A DNA stretch of 64,000 nucleotides from assembly GCA_004293165.1 (NCBI GenBank), contig RDYL01000005.1:97678-161677 (forward strand), in the 5' to 3' direction. The position numbers were made by a program, and so were the translations under genes. Under the pieces are notes generated by a model that made no database searches, had not been told where the DNA came from, and worked only from the letters and a program-made list of their open reading frames with translations. Positions 27,017-37,249 of the stretch are shown here, in pieces. Origin of the DNA: Flavobacteriia bacterium (GTDB lineage Bacteria > Bacteroidota > Bacteroidia > Flavobacteriales > Flavobacteriaceae). Position 1 is the stretch's first letter; every line of letters starts with the position of its first letter.

Positions 27017-27835
27017 ATGATTGTACTTAAAACCCTTGAAGAAATAGAATTAATGCGCGAAAGTGCTTTAATTGTTTCTAAAACACTAGGAATGATTGCA
27101 AAGGAAATTAAACCTGGCGTTACTACTTTGCATTTAGATAAATTAGCGGAAGATTTTCTTCGTTCGCACGGAGCAGAACCTGCATTTTTAGGAATGTATG
27201 GATTTCCAAACTCGCTTTGCATGAGTCCAAACACACAAGTAGTTCATGGTATTCCAAATAATGTTCCGTTGCAAGATGGCGATATTATTTCGGTAGATTG
27301 TGGTGCTTATAAAAATGGTTTTTATGGCGATCATGCCTATACTTTTGAAGTAGGTGAAGTTGCCCCAGAAACAAAAAAATTATTACAAATTACCAAAGAA
27401 TCTTTATACGTTGGTATTTGTGAAACTAAAGTGGGTAATCGTGTGGAAGATATTGGTCATGCCATTCAGCAATATTGCGAAAGTCATGGTTATGGGGTAG
27501 TTCGTGAATTATGTGGACACGGTTTAGGTCGAAAAATGCACGAAGATCCAGAAGTTCCTAACTATGGAAAACGTGGACGTGGAAAAAAACTAGTGAATGG
27601 AATGGTTATCGCAATCGAACCAATGATTAATATGGGAACCAAAAACATCAAACAACATAAAGACGGATGGACGATTACTACTGCCGACGGAAAACCAAGC
27701 GCACATTTTGAACATGATGTTGCGATTATTGATGGAAAACCTGAATTGTTATCTACTTTTGCCTACATCTATGAAGCTTTAGGAATTGTTAGCAATGAAG
27801 AAGATGGATTAAGACAAAAACCATTAGTATTATAA
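27017..27835 (+). CDS. map: Methionine aminopeptidase type I
   Basis: Removes the initiator Met from nascent proteins using two metal ions. The 272 residues fit type I. The five metal ligands are visible: Asp94 (ISVDCGAY), Asp105 (FYGDHAYTF), His167 (LCGHGLGRKMHE), Glu199 (AIEPM) and Glu230 (HFEHDVAI). The upstream substrate His is in VVHGIPN. It is followed within 20 bases by a DUF3667 gene and then a methyltransferase gene on the same strand, so the three probably share a transcript ending at the 29408-29440 hairpin. Confidence 0.96.
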   Translation: MIVLKTLEEIELMRESALIVSKTLGMIAKEIKPGVTTLHLDKLAEDFLRSHGAEPAFLGMYGFPNSLCMSPNTQVVHGIPNNVPLQDGDIISVDCGAYKNGFYGDHAYTFEVGEVAPETKKLLQITKESLYVGICETKVGNRVEDIGHAIQQYCESHGYGVVRELCGHGLGRKMHEDPEVPNYGKRGRGKKLVNGMVIAIEPMINMGTKNIKQHKDGWTITTADGKPSAHFEHDVAIIDGKPELLSTFAYIYEALGIVSNEEDGLRQKPLVL

Positions 27836-27852
27836 TCTAACACATTTAATGT

Positions 27853-28635
27853 ATGAATTGTAAAACTTGTAATAATCCTTATGAAAACACCGCGCAATAT
27901 TGTTCAAATTGTGGTGCTAAAATTGTTGATGACAGACTTTCATTAAAAGGAACTTGGGAAGAATTTGTTGGTCCATTTTTTAGTTGGGATAATAATTTTT
28001 GGAGAACTTTCTTTGGTTTGTTTAAAAATCCAAAAGATGTATTAGAAGCCTATATTTCTGGCGCCAGAAAAAAATATTTCCAGCCTTTTTCATATATAAT
28101 TTTATATGCTACAATAGCTGTTTTTTTCTATAAATTTTTTCCAATGGAAATAATAATGGATTATTCAGAAGGATTTACAAAAGGCTATAATTCTACAAAT
28201 TCTTCAAGTAATGTTCCTAAAATAGACATGAAAAGTTATATGGAAACACTTATGAGTTATTACAACTTTTTTGTGTTATTGTTAATACCTATATATGCTC
28301 TGACTAGTTATATTATATTCAATAAAAGAGGTCATAATTTCTTCGAACATTTGGTATTTAATAGTTACTTACAAACAAACTTAGGTTTTATATCATTAGT
28401 ATTACAAGTTATATTAGTAAATATGTTGGGAATGAGTTTTGGCACTTATTCTATGCTATTTTTGTTTTTATTCATATTTTTTACACTTTACGCTTTTAAA
28501 GAATTATATAATCAAAATTTAAAACAAAGCATTGCTTCTGGAATCAAATATCTATTACTTTTCTTTGGATTATATATAGCTATAATGATTGGGTTTTCAT
28601 TCATATTTTTTTTCATAGCGTACGATATATTTTAA
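27853..28635 (+). CDS. DUF3667-type membrane protein with N-terminal zinc ribbon
   Basis: A 260-residue integral membrane protein. The first 25 residues hold two CxxC pairs (CKTCNN and CSNCGA) forming a predicted zinc ribbon. A short linker with FFSWDNNFWRTFFGLFKNP and the conserved YISGARKKYFQPFSYI segment follow, then about four or five membrane helices. This matches the Bacteroidota DUF3667 family. A relative with the same layout lies at 41215-42276. Function is unknown. It is 17 bases after map. Confidence 0.8.
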   Translation: MNCKTCNNPYENTAQYCSNCGAKIVDDRLSLKGTWEEFVGPFFSWDNNFWRTFFGLFKNPKDVLEAYISGARKKYFQPFSYIILYATIAVFFYKFFPMEIIMDYSEGFTKGYNSTNSSSNVPKIDMKSYMETLMSYYNFFVLLLIPIYALTSYIIFNKRGHNFFEHLVFNSYLQTNLGFISLVLQVILVNMLGMSFGTYSMLFLFLFIFFTLYAFKELYNQNLKQSIASGIKYLLLFFGLYIAIMIGFSFIFFFIAYDIF

Positions 28636-28639
28636 TTAA

Positions 28640-29404
28640 ATGAAAAAACTTTTTAAACTTATATTAAACACCATTCCTCGTCCGATATTAATTAGATTGA
28701 GTATTGTAGTGCGTCCTATTTTGGCTTTTTTATTAAAGGGAGGTCGTTTTACAGATCCAATTGATGGAAAAAGCTTTCGCATGTTCTTGCCTTATGGCTA
28801 CGGAACACAACGAAACAATGTTTTATCACCAAGTACGCTTTCATTAGAAAGACACCGCTTGTTATGGTTGTATTTACAAAACGAAACGGATTTTTTTACA
28901 GCACCAAAAAAAGTATTACACTTTGCGCCAGAACAAGAATTTTACAAACGTTTCAAGAAACAATTCAATTTAGATTATACGACTACAGATTTATTCTCAC
29001 CTTTAGCCGATGTTAAAGCAGATATTTGTAATTTACCTTTTGAAGATAATTCGTATGATATCATTTTGTGTAATCACGTTTTGGAACATATTCCAGATGA
29101 CACAAAAGCCATGCAAGAATTATATCGTGTTTTAAAACCGGGCGGAATGGGGATTTTTCAAATCCCTCAAGATTTGTCGCGTGAAGTTACTTTTTCTGAC
29201 GATTCTATTACAGATGAAAAAGAACGCGCAAAAATCTTCGGACAATACGACCACGTTAGAGTTTACGGAAGAGATTACTTTGACAAACTAAGAAGCATTG
29301 GTTTTAAAGTTGAAGAAGTAGATTACACCAAAACAATTGCTCCTGAATTAGTAGAAAAAAATTGTTTAGCAAAAGGAGAAATTATTCCAGTTTGTTATAA
29401 ATAA
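28640..29404 (+). CDS. Class I SAM-dependent methyltransferase
   Basis: A 254-residue Methyltransf_11-type enzyme. The usual glycine-rich motif I is replaced by KKVLHFAPEQEFYKRF (about 90-105). Motif IV reads YDIILCNHVLEHIPDD, then MQELYRVLKPGGMGIFQIP, the standard post-motif pattern. The N-terminus has an amphipathic or hydrophobic stretch (IRLSIVVRPILAFLL) that may touch the membrane. The substrate is unknown. The gene is four bases after the DUF3667 gene and ends in a terminator. Confidence 0.85.
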   Translation: MKKLFKLILNTIPRPILIRLSIVVRPILAFLLKGGRFTDPIDGKSFRMFLPYGYGTQRNNVLSPSTLSLERHRLLWLYLQNETDFFTAPKKVLHFAPEQEFYKRFKKQFNLDYTTTDLFSPLADVKADICNLPFEDNSYDIILCNHVLEHIPDDTKAMQELYRVLKPGGMGIFQIPQDLSREVTFSDDSITDEKERAKIFGQYDHVRVYGRDYFDKLRSIGFKVEEVDYTKTIAPELVEKNCLAKGEIIPVCYK

Positions 29405-29407
29405 AAA

Positions 29408-29440
29408 AAAATCCCGCAATCATTACAATTGCGGGATTTT
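29408..29440. terminator. Bidirectional terminator between convergent genes
   Basis: Stem AAAATCCCGCAAT / ATTGCGGGATTTT (13 bp) with a 7-nt loop, flanked by A8 and T-rich sequence. It serves the methyltransferase gene (+) and the M16 protease gene (-). Confidence 0.9.
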
Positions 29441-29459
29441 GAATTTAATAAAAACCTAT

Positions 29460-32267
29460 TTATTCTTCAGGCATTAATATACCAATCACTTTATCTTTAG
29501 CTAGATATTTCTTTGCTACTTCATGAAGATCTTTTACTGTTAATGCGTTTAATTTAGTCTCGAAATCAAAAATTTCTTCTGGATTAACTTCATCTGTATA
29601 TTGACGTTTTAAAACTGCCATCCAGTATCTGTTTTCTTTCAAACTTTCTTTGAATTCTAATCTTGAAGCTTCTTTAAATTTATCCAAATCTTTTTGTTCT
29701 GGACCATTTGTAACCATTTTGTTCAATTCTCTTAAAGCTGATTCTGTAAGCTTTTCAGCATTTTCAGGTCCACATGGAAATGAAATTGAGAAATTGTAAC
29801 TACCATAAGGTACTTTATTCATACTTCCTCTAGCACCTACTCCATACACACCACTTTCGTTTTCTCTTAATTCTTCCACTAATTTTATAGTCAATACTTC
29901 TCCTAATGCTTTAAATGCAAACGCTTCTTTAGCATCGTATTTCGTATCTCCATAAATCATAATATTTACAGTACTCTTAGGATCTTTTCCTTTATTGATT
30001 ACTTTTTTGTGTGAACCTTTCAACATTCTATATCCTAAATCCTTAGGTGTTTCCTTGGTGTTTTTATCTGAAGGCAATGAAGCAATATATTTTGCTGCAA
30101 AAGCTTCTAACTGAGCTTCATCAAAATTCCCAACAAAATAAAAATTGAAATCAGCTGCATTTGCAAAACGCTCTTTGTATTTTTTATAAGCTAATTCATA
30201 ATCTGCTTTATCAAAATCCTCTTCTTTAGGAAATCCTTTATATCTTGGATTTTCTTTATTCAAATACGTGTAAAATTCATTTGAGAAATAAGTAGCAGGT
30301 TGTGACATCATGTTTGACATGAATCCTTTTTGCTTAGAAATAAATCCATTAAACGCTTCTTTATCTAAATTCAAATCTGTAAAATAAGCATACGTCATTT
30401 GGAATAAATATTCTAAATCTTTTGGAGTTGTAGAACCATTTAATCCTTCAAAAATACCACCAACATAAGGATTTACTCTTGCCATTTTTCCAGTCATAAA
30501 TTTATTAATGTCGTTTTTAGACATTCCTGAAAATCCAGCCTCTGTTAATCCACCCATTGCTAATGAAACTTTAGCCATTTCATCATTAGTAAACAAATTG
30601 GAACCTCCAAAACTAACCGCTTCAAACATTACTTGGTCGTTTTTAAAATCGGTTTTCTTGTAAACTACTGTTGCTCCGTTTGAAAGTTTTAAAGTAGTAG
30701 TTCCTAATTTTGCATTACTTTGTTTTGATACAACACTTCCTTCTTTTACAGGATTTCTTAATAAACTTTCAGAAACTTTTGTTTCGGTGTAAGCAGTTAA
30801 CTCGTTTTTATTAACTGTTAAGGAATTTAAAACTTCTTGTTCTGTTGGTTTTACCAATCCATCTTTTTCTGGACCTGTAAAAATAACAACTCTGTTGTCT
30901 TCTTTTAAATATTTTGCAATTAATCCGTTAGTATCTTCAACACTTACTAAAGGCAACATTTTTTTGAACACATCAAATGTCCATTCAATACTAGGAATTG
31001 GTTCTTTTTCAAGGAAATTTGCCTGATATTCTGAAACATAATTCTCAGATTCATTTTTCTCTCTCTCGTTGTATTGTCTTTCCATTTGAGATAAAAATTC
31101 GGCTTTTGCTCTCTCTAATTCACCTTGCGTAAATCCGAATTTTCTAACTCTTTCGTTTTCTCTTACCAATACTTTTAAAGCCTCAATTTGTTTGTCTTGC
31201 GCCACCATAGCAAAAGACTGAAAAGCTTCTTTAGTTCTTGCATAAGTACCACCATGATACGTATAACCAAAGTTAAAAGGAGGATTTGGACTGTTTTGTA
31301 ATTCTTCCAATCTATTATTTAACATCGTTGAAAAAAGTCCTTTAGCAAGATATTCTTTAAAATCTGCAAGAGTAACTACATCTTTTGGTTGTTCATAATC
31401 TTTATACAACAATTGAACTTGCGAAAAAGCAGCCTCTTTATCAGATTCTACAGAAACAAATGTTTCTTTGTGATTTGGTACATCATATATTTTACGCTCT
31501 TTTTCGTTTTTCGGATTTTTATATTTACCAAAATGAGCAATGATTTTCTTTTCCATTTCAGCAACATCAATATCTCCAACAACAATTACAGCCATTAAAT
31601 TAGGACGATACCAATCTTTATAGAAACTTGTTAATTTATCATATGTAAAGTTTTCTAGAATTTCTTTTTGACCAATAGGAAGACGTTTTGCATATAACGA
31701 ATTGTACATCATTTTAGGCATAAAACGACCCATCATTCTTTTATCAGCTCCTAAGCCTAAACGGTATTCTTCTAAAACAACACCTCTTTCTTTATCAATT
31801 TCTTCTGGAGTTAACGTCGTATTAAAAGCCCAATCTTCGATAATTTGGAATCCTTTTTCTACTTTTTCTTTATCATCTGAAGGAATTGGTAAAAAGTAAA
31901 CTGTTTCATCAAAACTTGTGTAGGCGTTCAAGTGTTGACCAAATTTAACTCCAATACTTTGAAGATAATTTACTAATTCATTCTTAGGAAATCTTTTGGT
32001 TCCATTGAAACACATGTGCTCCATGAAATGCGCCAATCCTTGCTGTGCATCCGTTTCTTGAATAGAACCTGCATTAACCACTAAGCGCAAATCTACTTTA
32101 TCTTCTGGTTTTGCATTTTTACGGATGTAGTAGGTTAATCCGTTTGATAATTTTCCAATTTTAACATTTGGGTCTGTTGGAATTGGATCTTCAAGCTTTA
32201 AGCCCTGCGCAAAAAGAACCGCTGGAACAAATAGCAATAAAGAAATGGAAAATTGTAATTTCTTCAT
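29460..32267 (-). CDS. M16-family zinc metalloprotease, secreted
   Basis: A 935-residue protease with a signal peptide (about 1-20, PAVLFAQ). The inverted zinc motif HFMEH (residues 80-84) begins the N-terminal catalytic domain, and the distal Glu ligand lies in the DKERGVVLEEYR region (about residues 160-171). Length and the pitrilysin-like repeat arrangement (two homologous halves, the second lacking the zinc motif) fit full-length M16 enzymes, here probably periplasmic. A lone gene with a terminator at its 3' end. Confidence 0.93.
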   Translation of the reverse strand: MKKLQFSISLLLFVPAVLFAQGLKLEDPIPTDPNVKIGKLSNGLTYYIRKNAKPEDKVDLRLVVNAGSIQETDAQQGLAHFMEHMCFNGTKRFPKNELVNYLQSIGVKFGQHLNAYTSFDETVYFLPIPSDDKEKVEKGFQIIEDWAFNTTLTPEEIDKERGVVLEEYRLGLGADKRMMGRFMPKMMYNSLYAKRLPIGQKEILENFTYDKLTSFYKDWYRPNLMAVIVVGDIDVAEMEKKIIAHFGKYKNPKNEKERKIYDVPNHKETFVSVESDKEAAFSQVQLLYKDYEQPKDVVTLADFKEYLAKGLFSTMLNNRLEELQNSPNPPFNFGYTYHGGTYARTKEAFQSFAMVAQDKQIEALKVLVRENERVRKFGFTQGELERAKAEFLSQMERQYNEREKNESENYVSEYQANFLEKEPIPSIEWTFDVFKKMLPLVSVEDTNGLIAKYLKEDNRVVIFTGPEKDGLVKPTEQEVLNSLTVNKNELTAYTETKVSESLLRNPVKEGSVVSKQSNAKLGTTTLKLSNGATVVYKKTDFKNDQVMFEAVSFGGSNLFTNDEMAKVSLAMGGLTEAGFSGMSKNDINKFMTGKMARVNPYVGGIFEGLNGSTTPKDLEYLFQMTYAYFTDLNLDKEAFNGFISKQKGFMSNMMSQPATYFSNEFYTYLNKENPRYKGFPKEEDFDKADYELAYKKYKERFANAADFNFYFVGNFDEAQLEAFAAKYIASLPSDKNTKETPKDLGYRMLKGSHKKVINKGKDPKSTVNIMIYGDTKYDAKEAFAFKALGEVLTIKLVEELRENESGVYGVGARGSMNKVPYGSYNFSISFPCGPENAEKLTESALRELNKMVTNGPEQKDLDKFKEASRLEFKESLKENRYWMAVLKRQYTDEVNPEEIFDFETKLNALTVKDLHEVAKKYLAKDKVIGILMPEE

Positions 32268-32359
32268 AAAATTTAATTTTGTTTTGATAAAATTATATCT
32301 ATAACTACAAAATCAAAAGTTTATTATACAACATTTAACAATTAAATAGTTGTTTAGAA

Positions 32360-33376
32360 TTACTCTTTAATCAATGCTTTGAAATTCTCTGTGGTAAATT
32401 GCTGCATTTTATTATTAGCATCTACATATAACAACATGACGTACAAATCCTTATGATTTTGTAAGAATAATTTGCTTTCCTCTAAACTCATTAACATAAA
32501 AGCAGTGGCATAACTATCAGAAGTTGCTGAAGATTTTGATAAAACCGTAGCGCTTAACACATTATTTTTTTGTGCTAACCCTGTTTTTGGATTAATGATG
32601 TGTACGAATTTTTTACCCGTTTTTTCATCAATCATTACTTTGCGATAATTGCCTGAAGTTGCCATTCCTAAGTTTTCTAAATTTACTTTGGCAATTAAAG
32701 TACGTTCTTCTGGTTTTTGTAAAGGATCATCGATTCCCACAACCCAATTCTTATTTTCAATCGTGTTTTTTCCTAAAGCGAATAATTCACCACCAATTTC
32801 AACAATGGCATTTTCAATTCCTTTCGATTTTAAATAATTTACGACCACATCAACGGAATAACCTTGCGCAATCGCATTAAAATCGATGAAAGTTTTGTTG
32901 TATTTTTTTGAAATGGTTTTGTTAGCGTTTAAAGCAATTTTATCAAAACCAACAAATTGCAACAAACTATCGATTTGCTTTTGAGAAAGATTTTCTTGCT
33001 TTTTATTTGGACCAAAGCCGTAAGCATTCACTAAAACACCGATTGTTGGATCGAATAAACCGTTTGTTTCTTTATAAATTTGATTTGAAAGTTGGAACGT
33101 TTCTGTAAAAAAATCATCTACTACAACTGTTGAATCTCCTGAATTAATTTTAGAAATCTTAGAATCTGGTCGATACGTAGAAAGCGATAAATCGAAAGCA
33201 GTTAACAACGAATCGATTTCAATTTTGGAAACTTTTTCTTCGTTAGCAATATACTTGATGCTATAAGTGCTTCCTTGTGCTTCGCCTTGAATGGTATAAA
33301 AATCTGAGGTTTTATCACATGAAATAAATAAAATTACTACTACTAAAAAACTACAAAATCTCTTTAATTCCTTCAT
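32360..33376 (-). CDS. apbE: FAD:protein FMN transferase ApbE, lipoprotein
   Basis: Flavin transferase that attaches FMN through a phosphoester to Thr residues, here expected on NqrB and NqrC. It has 338 residues with lipobox ILFISC (Cys about 20). Recognised features are the substrate segment GEAQGSTYSIKY, NAIAQGYSVDVV, the nucleotide-binding region VEIGGELFALG, and the metal-binding C-terminal motif SATSDSYATAFM. Its start overlaps the preceding small gene by 26 bases, so the two are coupled. The location downstream of nqrA-F supports the role. Confidence 0.93.
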   Translation of the reverse strand: MKELKRFCSFLVVVILFISCDKTSDFYTIQGEAQGSTYSIKYIANEEKVSKIEIDSLLTAFDLSLSTYRPDSKISKINSGDSTVVVDDFFTETFQLSNQIYKETNGLFDPTIGVLVNAYGFGPNKKQENLSQKQIDSLLQFVGFDKIALNANKTISKKYNKTFIDFNAIAQGYSVDVVVNYLKSKGIENAIVEIGGELFALGKNTIENKNWVVGIDDPLQKPEERTLIAKVNLENLGMATSGNYRKVMIDEKTGKKFVHIINPKTGLAQKNNVLSATVLSKSSATSDSYATAFMLMSLEESKLFLQNHKDLYVMLLYVDANNKMQQFTTENFKALIKE

Positions 33377-33716
33377 AATTTAAAATATAATCTTGATTTT
33401 TTAAAACGGGCTTTTCGAAATCTTCTGCATTAGCAAAACCAACTCCTGCATATAACACCTTAGCTTTTTTCCCTTTGGCGTGATTGATGAAGGTTTCCAT
33501 AAACAAAACATCGTATTCGGCAGGATTATCTGGATAAGTAACCGCTTGTACCATTACAAAATGCAAGGTATTCGTAGGTTTATCAACACAAACAAATTGC
33601 GGATGTTTTTTCAATTGGCTGTTAATGGCAATGAACTCAAATCCTTGTTTTTCGAGTTCTTTTCCCACGTGATTCATGGCCAAATGATGTAAGTCTTGTA
33701 GTGATAATGCTTCCAT
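33351..33716 (-). CDS. Conserved hypothetical protein between nqrF and apbE (121 aa)
   Basis: Soluble 121-residue protein without signal or membrane segment. The body (MNHVGKELEKQGFEFIAINS, PTNTLHFVMVQAVTYPDN, VLFMETFINHAKGKKAKVLY) has the alpha-beta look of a small restriction-endonuclease-like or Nqr-accessory fold, but no motif is decisive. Related proteins sit beside apbE in other Flavobacteriia. It overlaps apbE by 26 bases and is separated from nqrF by a terminator. TACCTTTG (33728-33721) would give a leader of only a few bases. Confidence 0.6.
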   Translation of the reverse strand: MEALSLQDLHHLAMNHVGKELEKQGFEFIAINSQLKKHPQFVCVDKPTNTLHFVMVQAVTYPDNPAEYDVLFMETFINHAKGKKAKVLYAGVGFANAEDFEKPVLKNQDYILNYEGIKEIL

Positions 33717-33748
33717 GTTGCAAAGGTAGTTATTCTATTTGAATGCAT

Positions 33749-33779
33749 AAAAAAACCGACTCATTTCTGAATCGGTTTT
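33749..33779 (-). terminator. Terminator of the nqr operon
   Basis: AAAACCGA (33752-33759) pairs with TCGGTTTT (33772-33779), with two further pairs inside; on the minus strand it is followed by a run of T. Confidence 0.82.
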
Positions 33780-33796
33780 GGTATTTAAAATTTGGA

Positions 33797-35098
33797 TTAA
33801 CCTCCAAAGTCGTCAAATCTAATGTTTTCTGGATCTAAACCAAAGTCTTCACCCATTTTTTGAACAGCTTGATTCATCATTGGGGGTCCACAGAAATACA
33901 ATTCAATATCTTCTGGATTTTCATGATTTGCTAAATAATTATTGATCACCACATTGTGTATGAATCCTACGAATCCATCACCTTCTCCGTCGATTCCTTC
34001 TTTCACTTTCCAGTTATCTTCAGGTTGTGGTTCAGATAAAGCCAAATAGAATTTAAAGTTTGGAAAATCTTTCTCTAACGCTCTGAAATGGTCTGTGTAG
34101 AACAATTCACGTTTAGAACGACCTCCGTACCAATACGTAACTTTTCTTCCTGTTTTAACTGTACGGAATAAGTGGTACAAGTGCGAACGCATTGGCGCCA
34201 TACCAGCTCCACCACCAACATACAACATTTCTGCTTCTGATTCGTTGATGAAGAATTCTCCGTAAGGTCCTGAAACTACTACTGGATCACCTGCTTTTCT
34301 TGAGAAAACGTATGAAGAAGCAATACCTGGGTTTACTTTCATCCAATCGTTTGTAGCTCTATCAAAAGGAGGCGTTGCAATACGAACGTTCAACATAATT
34401 TTTCTTCCTTCCGCTGGGTAAGAAGCCATTGAGTAAGCTCTTTCTACCAATTCGTCATTTTTCATAACTAATGGCCATAATTTGAACTTATCCCACTCAG
34501 CCTTGAATTTTTCTGGATCACCAGGATGTTCTTCTGGGTGCGCCATAATATCCATATCTGAGAATTTTACTTCACATTTAGGGATTTCAATTTGGATATA
34601 ACCACCTGCTTCGTAGTGCATGTCTTCTGGTAACTCAACGATAAATTCTTTAATAAAAGAAGCTACGTTGTAGTTAGAATATACTTTTGCTTCGAATTTT
34701 TTGATACCAAAAATTTCTTCTGGCACTTCGATTATCATGTCTTGTTTTACTTTAACTTGACATCCTAATCTCCATCCGTCTGCTAATTCTTTACGTGAAA
34801 AGTTAGGTATTTCTGTTGGTAATGGTTCACCACCACCATCTAATACTTTACATTTACATTGTAAACATGAACCTCCACCACCACAAGCGGATGGTAAAAA
34901 GATTTTATTATTTCCTAAAGTAGTAAGAAGTGTGCTACCTCCACCTACTTCAATTTCGTTTTCACCATTAATTTTAATCTTAACAGCACCTGAGTTTACC
35001 AACTTTGATTTAGCGTATAATAGCATAAACACCATTAGTAAAATAAGCACTAAGAAAGCTAAAATTGAATATGTAATTAATTCTGTTATACTAAACAT
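33797..35098 (-). CDS. nqrF: Na+-translocating NADH:quinone reductase subunit F
   Basis: Entry subunit that oxidises NADH and passes electrons through FAD to a [2Fe-2S] centre. It has 433 residues with an N-terminal membrane helix (about 7-28). The ferredoxin domain carries ACGGGGSCLQCKC with Cys at about 72, 78, 81 and 83. The FAD/NADH reductase part follows, with RAYSMASYPAEGR (FAD), YVGGGAGMAPMRSHL (NADH) and the C-terminal YFCGPPMMNQAV and FDDFGG. Last gene of the operon, 30 bases from nqrE. Confidence 0.97.
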   Translation of the reverse strand: MFSITELITYSILAFLVLILLMVFMLLYAKSKLVNSGAVKIKINGENEIEVGGGSTLLTTLGNNKIFLPSACGGGGSCLQCKCKVLDGGGEPLPTEIPNFSRKELADGWRLGCQVKVKQDMIIEVPEEIFGIKKFEAKVYSNYNVASFIKEFIVELPEDMHYEAGGYIQIEIPKCEVKFSDMDIMAHPEEHPGDPEKFKAEWDKFKLWPLVMKNDELVERAYSMASYPAEGRKIMLNVRIATPPFDRATNDWMKVNPGIASSYVFSRKAGDPVVVSGPYGEFFINESEAEMLYVGGGAGMAPMRSHLYHLFRTVKTGRKVTYWYGGRSKRELFYTDHFRALEKDFPNFKFYLALSEPQPEDNWKVKEGIDGEGDGFVGFIHNVVINNYLANHENPEDIELYFCGPPMMNQAVQKMGEDFGLDPENIRFDDFGG

Positions 35099-35128
35099 GA
35101 GCTCAATTTTTAATGTTATACTATACTA

Positions 35129-35887
35129 TTATTTAACTACTTGAGTTGAATCTACTTTTACTGAATCTACAGCTACTTGAACTGAATCAACTACAGGAGT
35201 TTCTACAACAACTGGAACTGGAGTTTCTACTTTTGCTTCAGGCTTTTTGTTTAATGCGTTAAGGTCAATTCCACCAAAACTCATAAATCCAATAGCCATT
35301 AAACCTGTTAAGATAAAAGTAATACCTAAACCTCTTAGCGGCGCTAATACGTTAGAATATTCCATTTTTTCACGGATAGCTGCCATTGCCACAATAGCAA
35401 TTGTCCAACCAAATCCAGATGCAAATCCGAAAGTTACAACGTGTCCTAATGAAGAGTAAGTTCCACCATCAACTCTTTGTTGCATGAACAACGAACCTCC
35501 TAAGATAGCACAGTTTACTGCAATAAGTGGTAAGAAAATACCTAATGAGTTATATAATGAAGGTGAAAATTTCTCAACAATCATTTCTACTAACTGTACC
35601 ATTGTTGCTACAGAAGCGATGAATAAAATGAAAGTTAAAAAGCTTAAATCTAATTCAGCAAATGATGGGTCTAACCAAGCTAATGCACCAGCACCTAAAA
35701 CATAGTGATAGATTAAATAGTTTAATGGAACCGTAATTACTTGTACAAAGGTTACAGCAATTCCAAGACCTATAGCTGTTGATACTTTTTTAGAAACGGC
35801 CAAAAATGAACACATTCCTAAGAAGTATGCAAAAATCATGTTATCAATGAAAACTGATTTTAAAAATATATTGATATATTCAAACAT
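35129..35887 (-). CDS. nqrE: Na+-translocating NADH:quinone reductase subunit E, with long C-terminal tail
   Basis: Six-helix membrane subunit of Na+-NQR (homologous to RnfA). The core (residues 1-205) contains the half-channel segments [17 protein letters not shown] and [13 protein letters not shown], including the conserved Cys of each half. Usual NqrE proteins are about 200 residues; this one has 252. The extra ~45 residues are a Pro/Val/Glu/Thr-rich low-complexity tail ([19 protein letters not shown], then [13 protein letters not shown]). The tail would extend from the last helix and is probably disordered. Confidence 0.95.
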   Translation of the reverse strand: MFEYINIFLKSVFIDNMIFAYFLGMCSFLAVSKKVSTAIGLGIAVTFVQVITVPLNYLIYHYVLGAGALAWLDPSFAELDLSFLTFILFIASVATMVQLVEMIVEKFSPSLYNSLGIFLPLIAVNCAILGGSLFMQQRVDGGTYSSLGHVVTFGFASGFGWTIAIVAMAAIREKMEYSNVLAPLRGLGITFILTGLMAIGFMSFGGIDLNALNKKPEAKVETPVPVVVETPVVDSVQVAVDSVKVDSTQVVK

Positions 35888-35892
35888 AGCTA

Positions 35893-36558
35893 TTATTTTT
35901 TCTCGATTAATTTCTTGTTAATTCCTCTTTGTACCCAAATTACGATACCTACCATAACTAAGGCCATTGGAGCCAATAACATGAATCCGTTATTAACATA
36001 TCCTGTACCATACAATCCTGTTTTTTCAACAGAATTTCCAAGAATTTCGATTCCGAATAATTTTCCTGAACCTAATAATTCTCTGAAAAATGCTACTACC
36101 ATTAAAATGATTCCGTATCCTAAACCGTTACCTAAACCATCTAAGAAGGAAGGCCATGGTTTGTTTCCTAAAGCAAATGCTTCAAAACGTCCCATTAAGA
36201 TACAGTTGGTAATAATTAATCCTACGAATACTGATAATTGCTTGCTGATATCATAAGCATACGCTTTTAAAACTTGGTCAACCAAGATTACTAAAGCAGC
36301 CGCTACAACCAACTGAACAATAATACGGATTCTACTTGGAATTAAATTTCTTAATAATGATATAATTACATTACCAAAAGCTACAACCGCTGTTACAGAA
36401 AGTGCCATTACAAAGGCGTTTTTCATTTGAACTGTTACCGCTAAAGCTGAACAAATACCTAATACCTGAACCGTTACTGGGTTATCGTCATTAAATGGAT
36501 TCGTAATTAATTTAATATTACTTTTTGAAAATAATCCTTCTTTGTTGTTATCTGCCAT
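35893..36558 (-). CDS. nqrD: Na+-translocating NADH:quinone reductase subunit D
   Basis: Integral membrane subunit of 221 residues, homologous to RnfE. The core has six helices with the conserved Cys-containing motifs [10 protein letters not shown] and [11 protein letters not shown]. Length is near the family's ~210. It is five bases from nqrE and five from nqrC. Together with NqrE it forms the Fe-binding, Na+-gating pair. Confidence 0.96.
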   Translation of the reverse strand: MADNNKEGLFSKSNIKLITNPFNDDNPVTVQVLGICSALAVTVQMKNAFVMALSVTAVVAFGNVIISLLRNLIPSRIRIIVQLVVAAALVILVDQVLKAYAYDISKQLSVFVGLIITNCILMGRFEAFALGNKPWPSFLDGLGNGLGYGIILMVVAFFRELLGSGKLFGIEILGNSVEKTGLYGTGYVNNGFMLLAPMALVMVGIVIWVQRGINKKLIEKK

Positions 36559-36563
36559 GACGA

Positions 36564-37247
36564 TTATTTTTTATTAGATTTTAAATATTTTTCATATGGT
36601 TTTAAACCTCTAACTAACATTTCAGTTACACCATTACCTGTTAAAGTTGCTCCAGAAATTGCATCCACTTCACCATCGGCTTTGTTGTCTTTCCCTTGAT
36701 ATCCTTTAACTACTTTTAAACCTTGTAAGTTTCCGTTTGCATCAAATACATTCTCTCCAATAAAACTTTTTTGGAAATAATCTTGAGTGATTTCACCACC
36801 TAAACCTGGAGTTTCTGCTTTATGGTCAAATACAATACCGTCCACTTTTAAGTTTTCATCTACTGAAACATATCCCCAGATAGCATCCCATAATCCCATT
36901 CCTCTTACTGGAATAACATAGAATTTTTTACCATCTTTCTCAGCGTTGAAAATTGGGAATTTCCCTTTTTCTTTAGCAATATCAACTGTAAAAGCGTCTT
37001 TACTGATTTCGTTTCCGTTTTCATCAAAAACCACTTCACTAATAATGTGTTTTTTATAGGCTACTTCAGAAGCATCTCTATCTACAGCTACTCCAAACGA
37101 TTTTAGGATGTACTGCATTTTCTCTTTCTTAATATTTGCATCTTGGTCTGGCTTAAGGGCAGTTGCAGCAAATGCCAAAGCAGAAGCTACTAACACCACC
37201 ATTACAGTCGCAAACAAAAATGTATATCCGTTACTTTCTCTATTCAT
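36564..37247 (-). CDS. nqrC: Na+-translocating NADH:quinone reductase subunit C
   Basis: Membrane-anchored periplasmic flavoprotein of 227 residues. An N-terminal helix (about 9-28) precedes an FMN-binding domain whose flavinylation motif is [10 protein letters not shown] with Thr201, the ApbE target. [13 protein letters not shown] and [10 protein letters not shown] are further family segments. It lies two bases before nqrB's stop side in operon order B-C-D. Confidence 0.96.
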   Translation of the reverse strand: MNRESNGYTFLFATVMVVLVASALAFAATALKPDQDANIKKEKMQYILKSFGVAVDRDASEVAYKKHIISEVVFDENGNEISKDAFTVDIAKEKGKFPIFNAEKDGKKFYVIPVRGMGLWDAIWGYVSVDENLKVDGIVFDHKAETPGLGGEITQDYFQKSFIGENVFDANGNLQGLKVVKGYQGKDNKADGEVDAISGATLTGNGVTEMLVRGLKPYEKYLKSNKK

Positions 37248-37249
37248 GA

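Noticed and set aside
26980..27234. 84-aa minus-strand ORF over map
   Set aside because: Antisense shadow of the methionine aminopeptidase gene.
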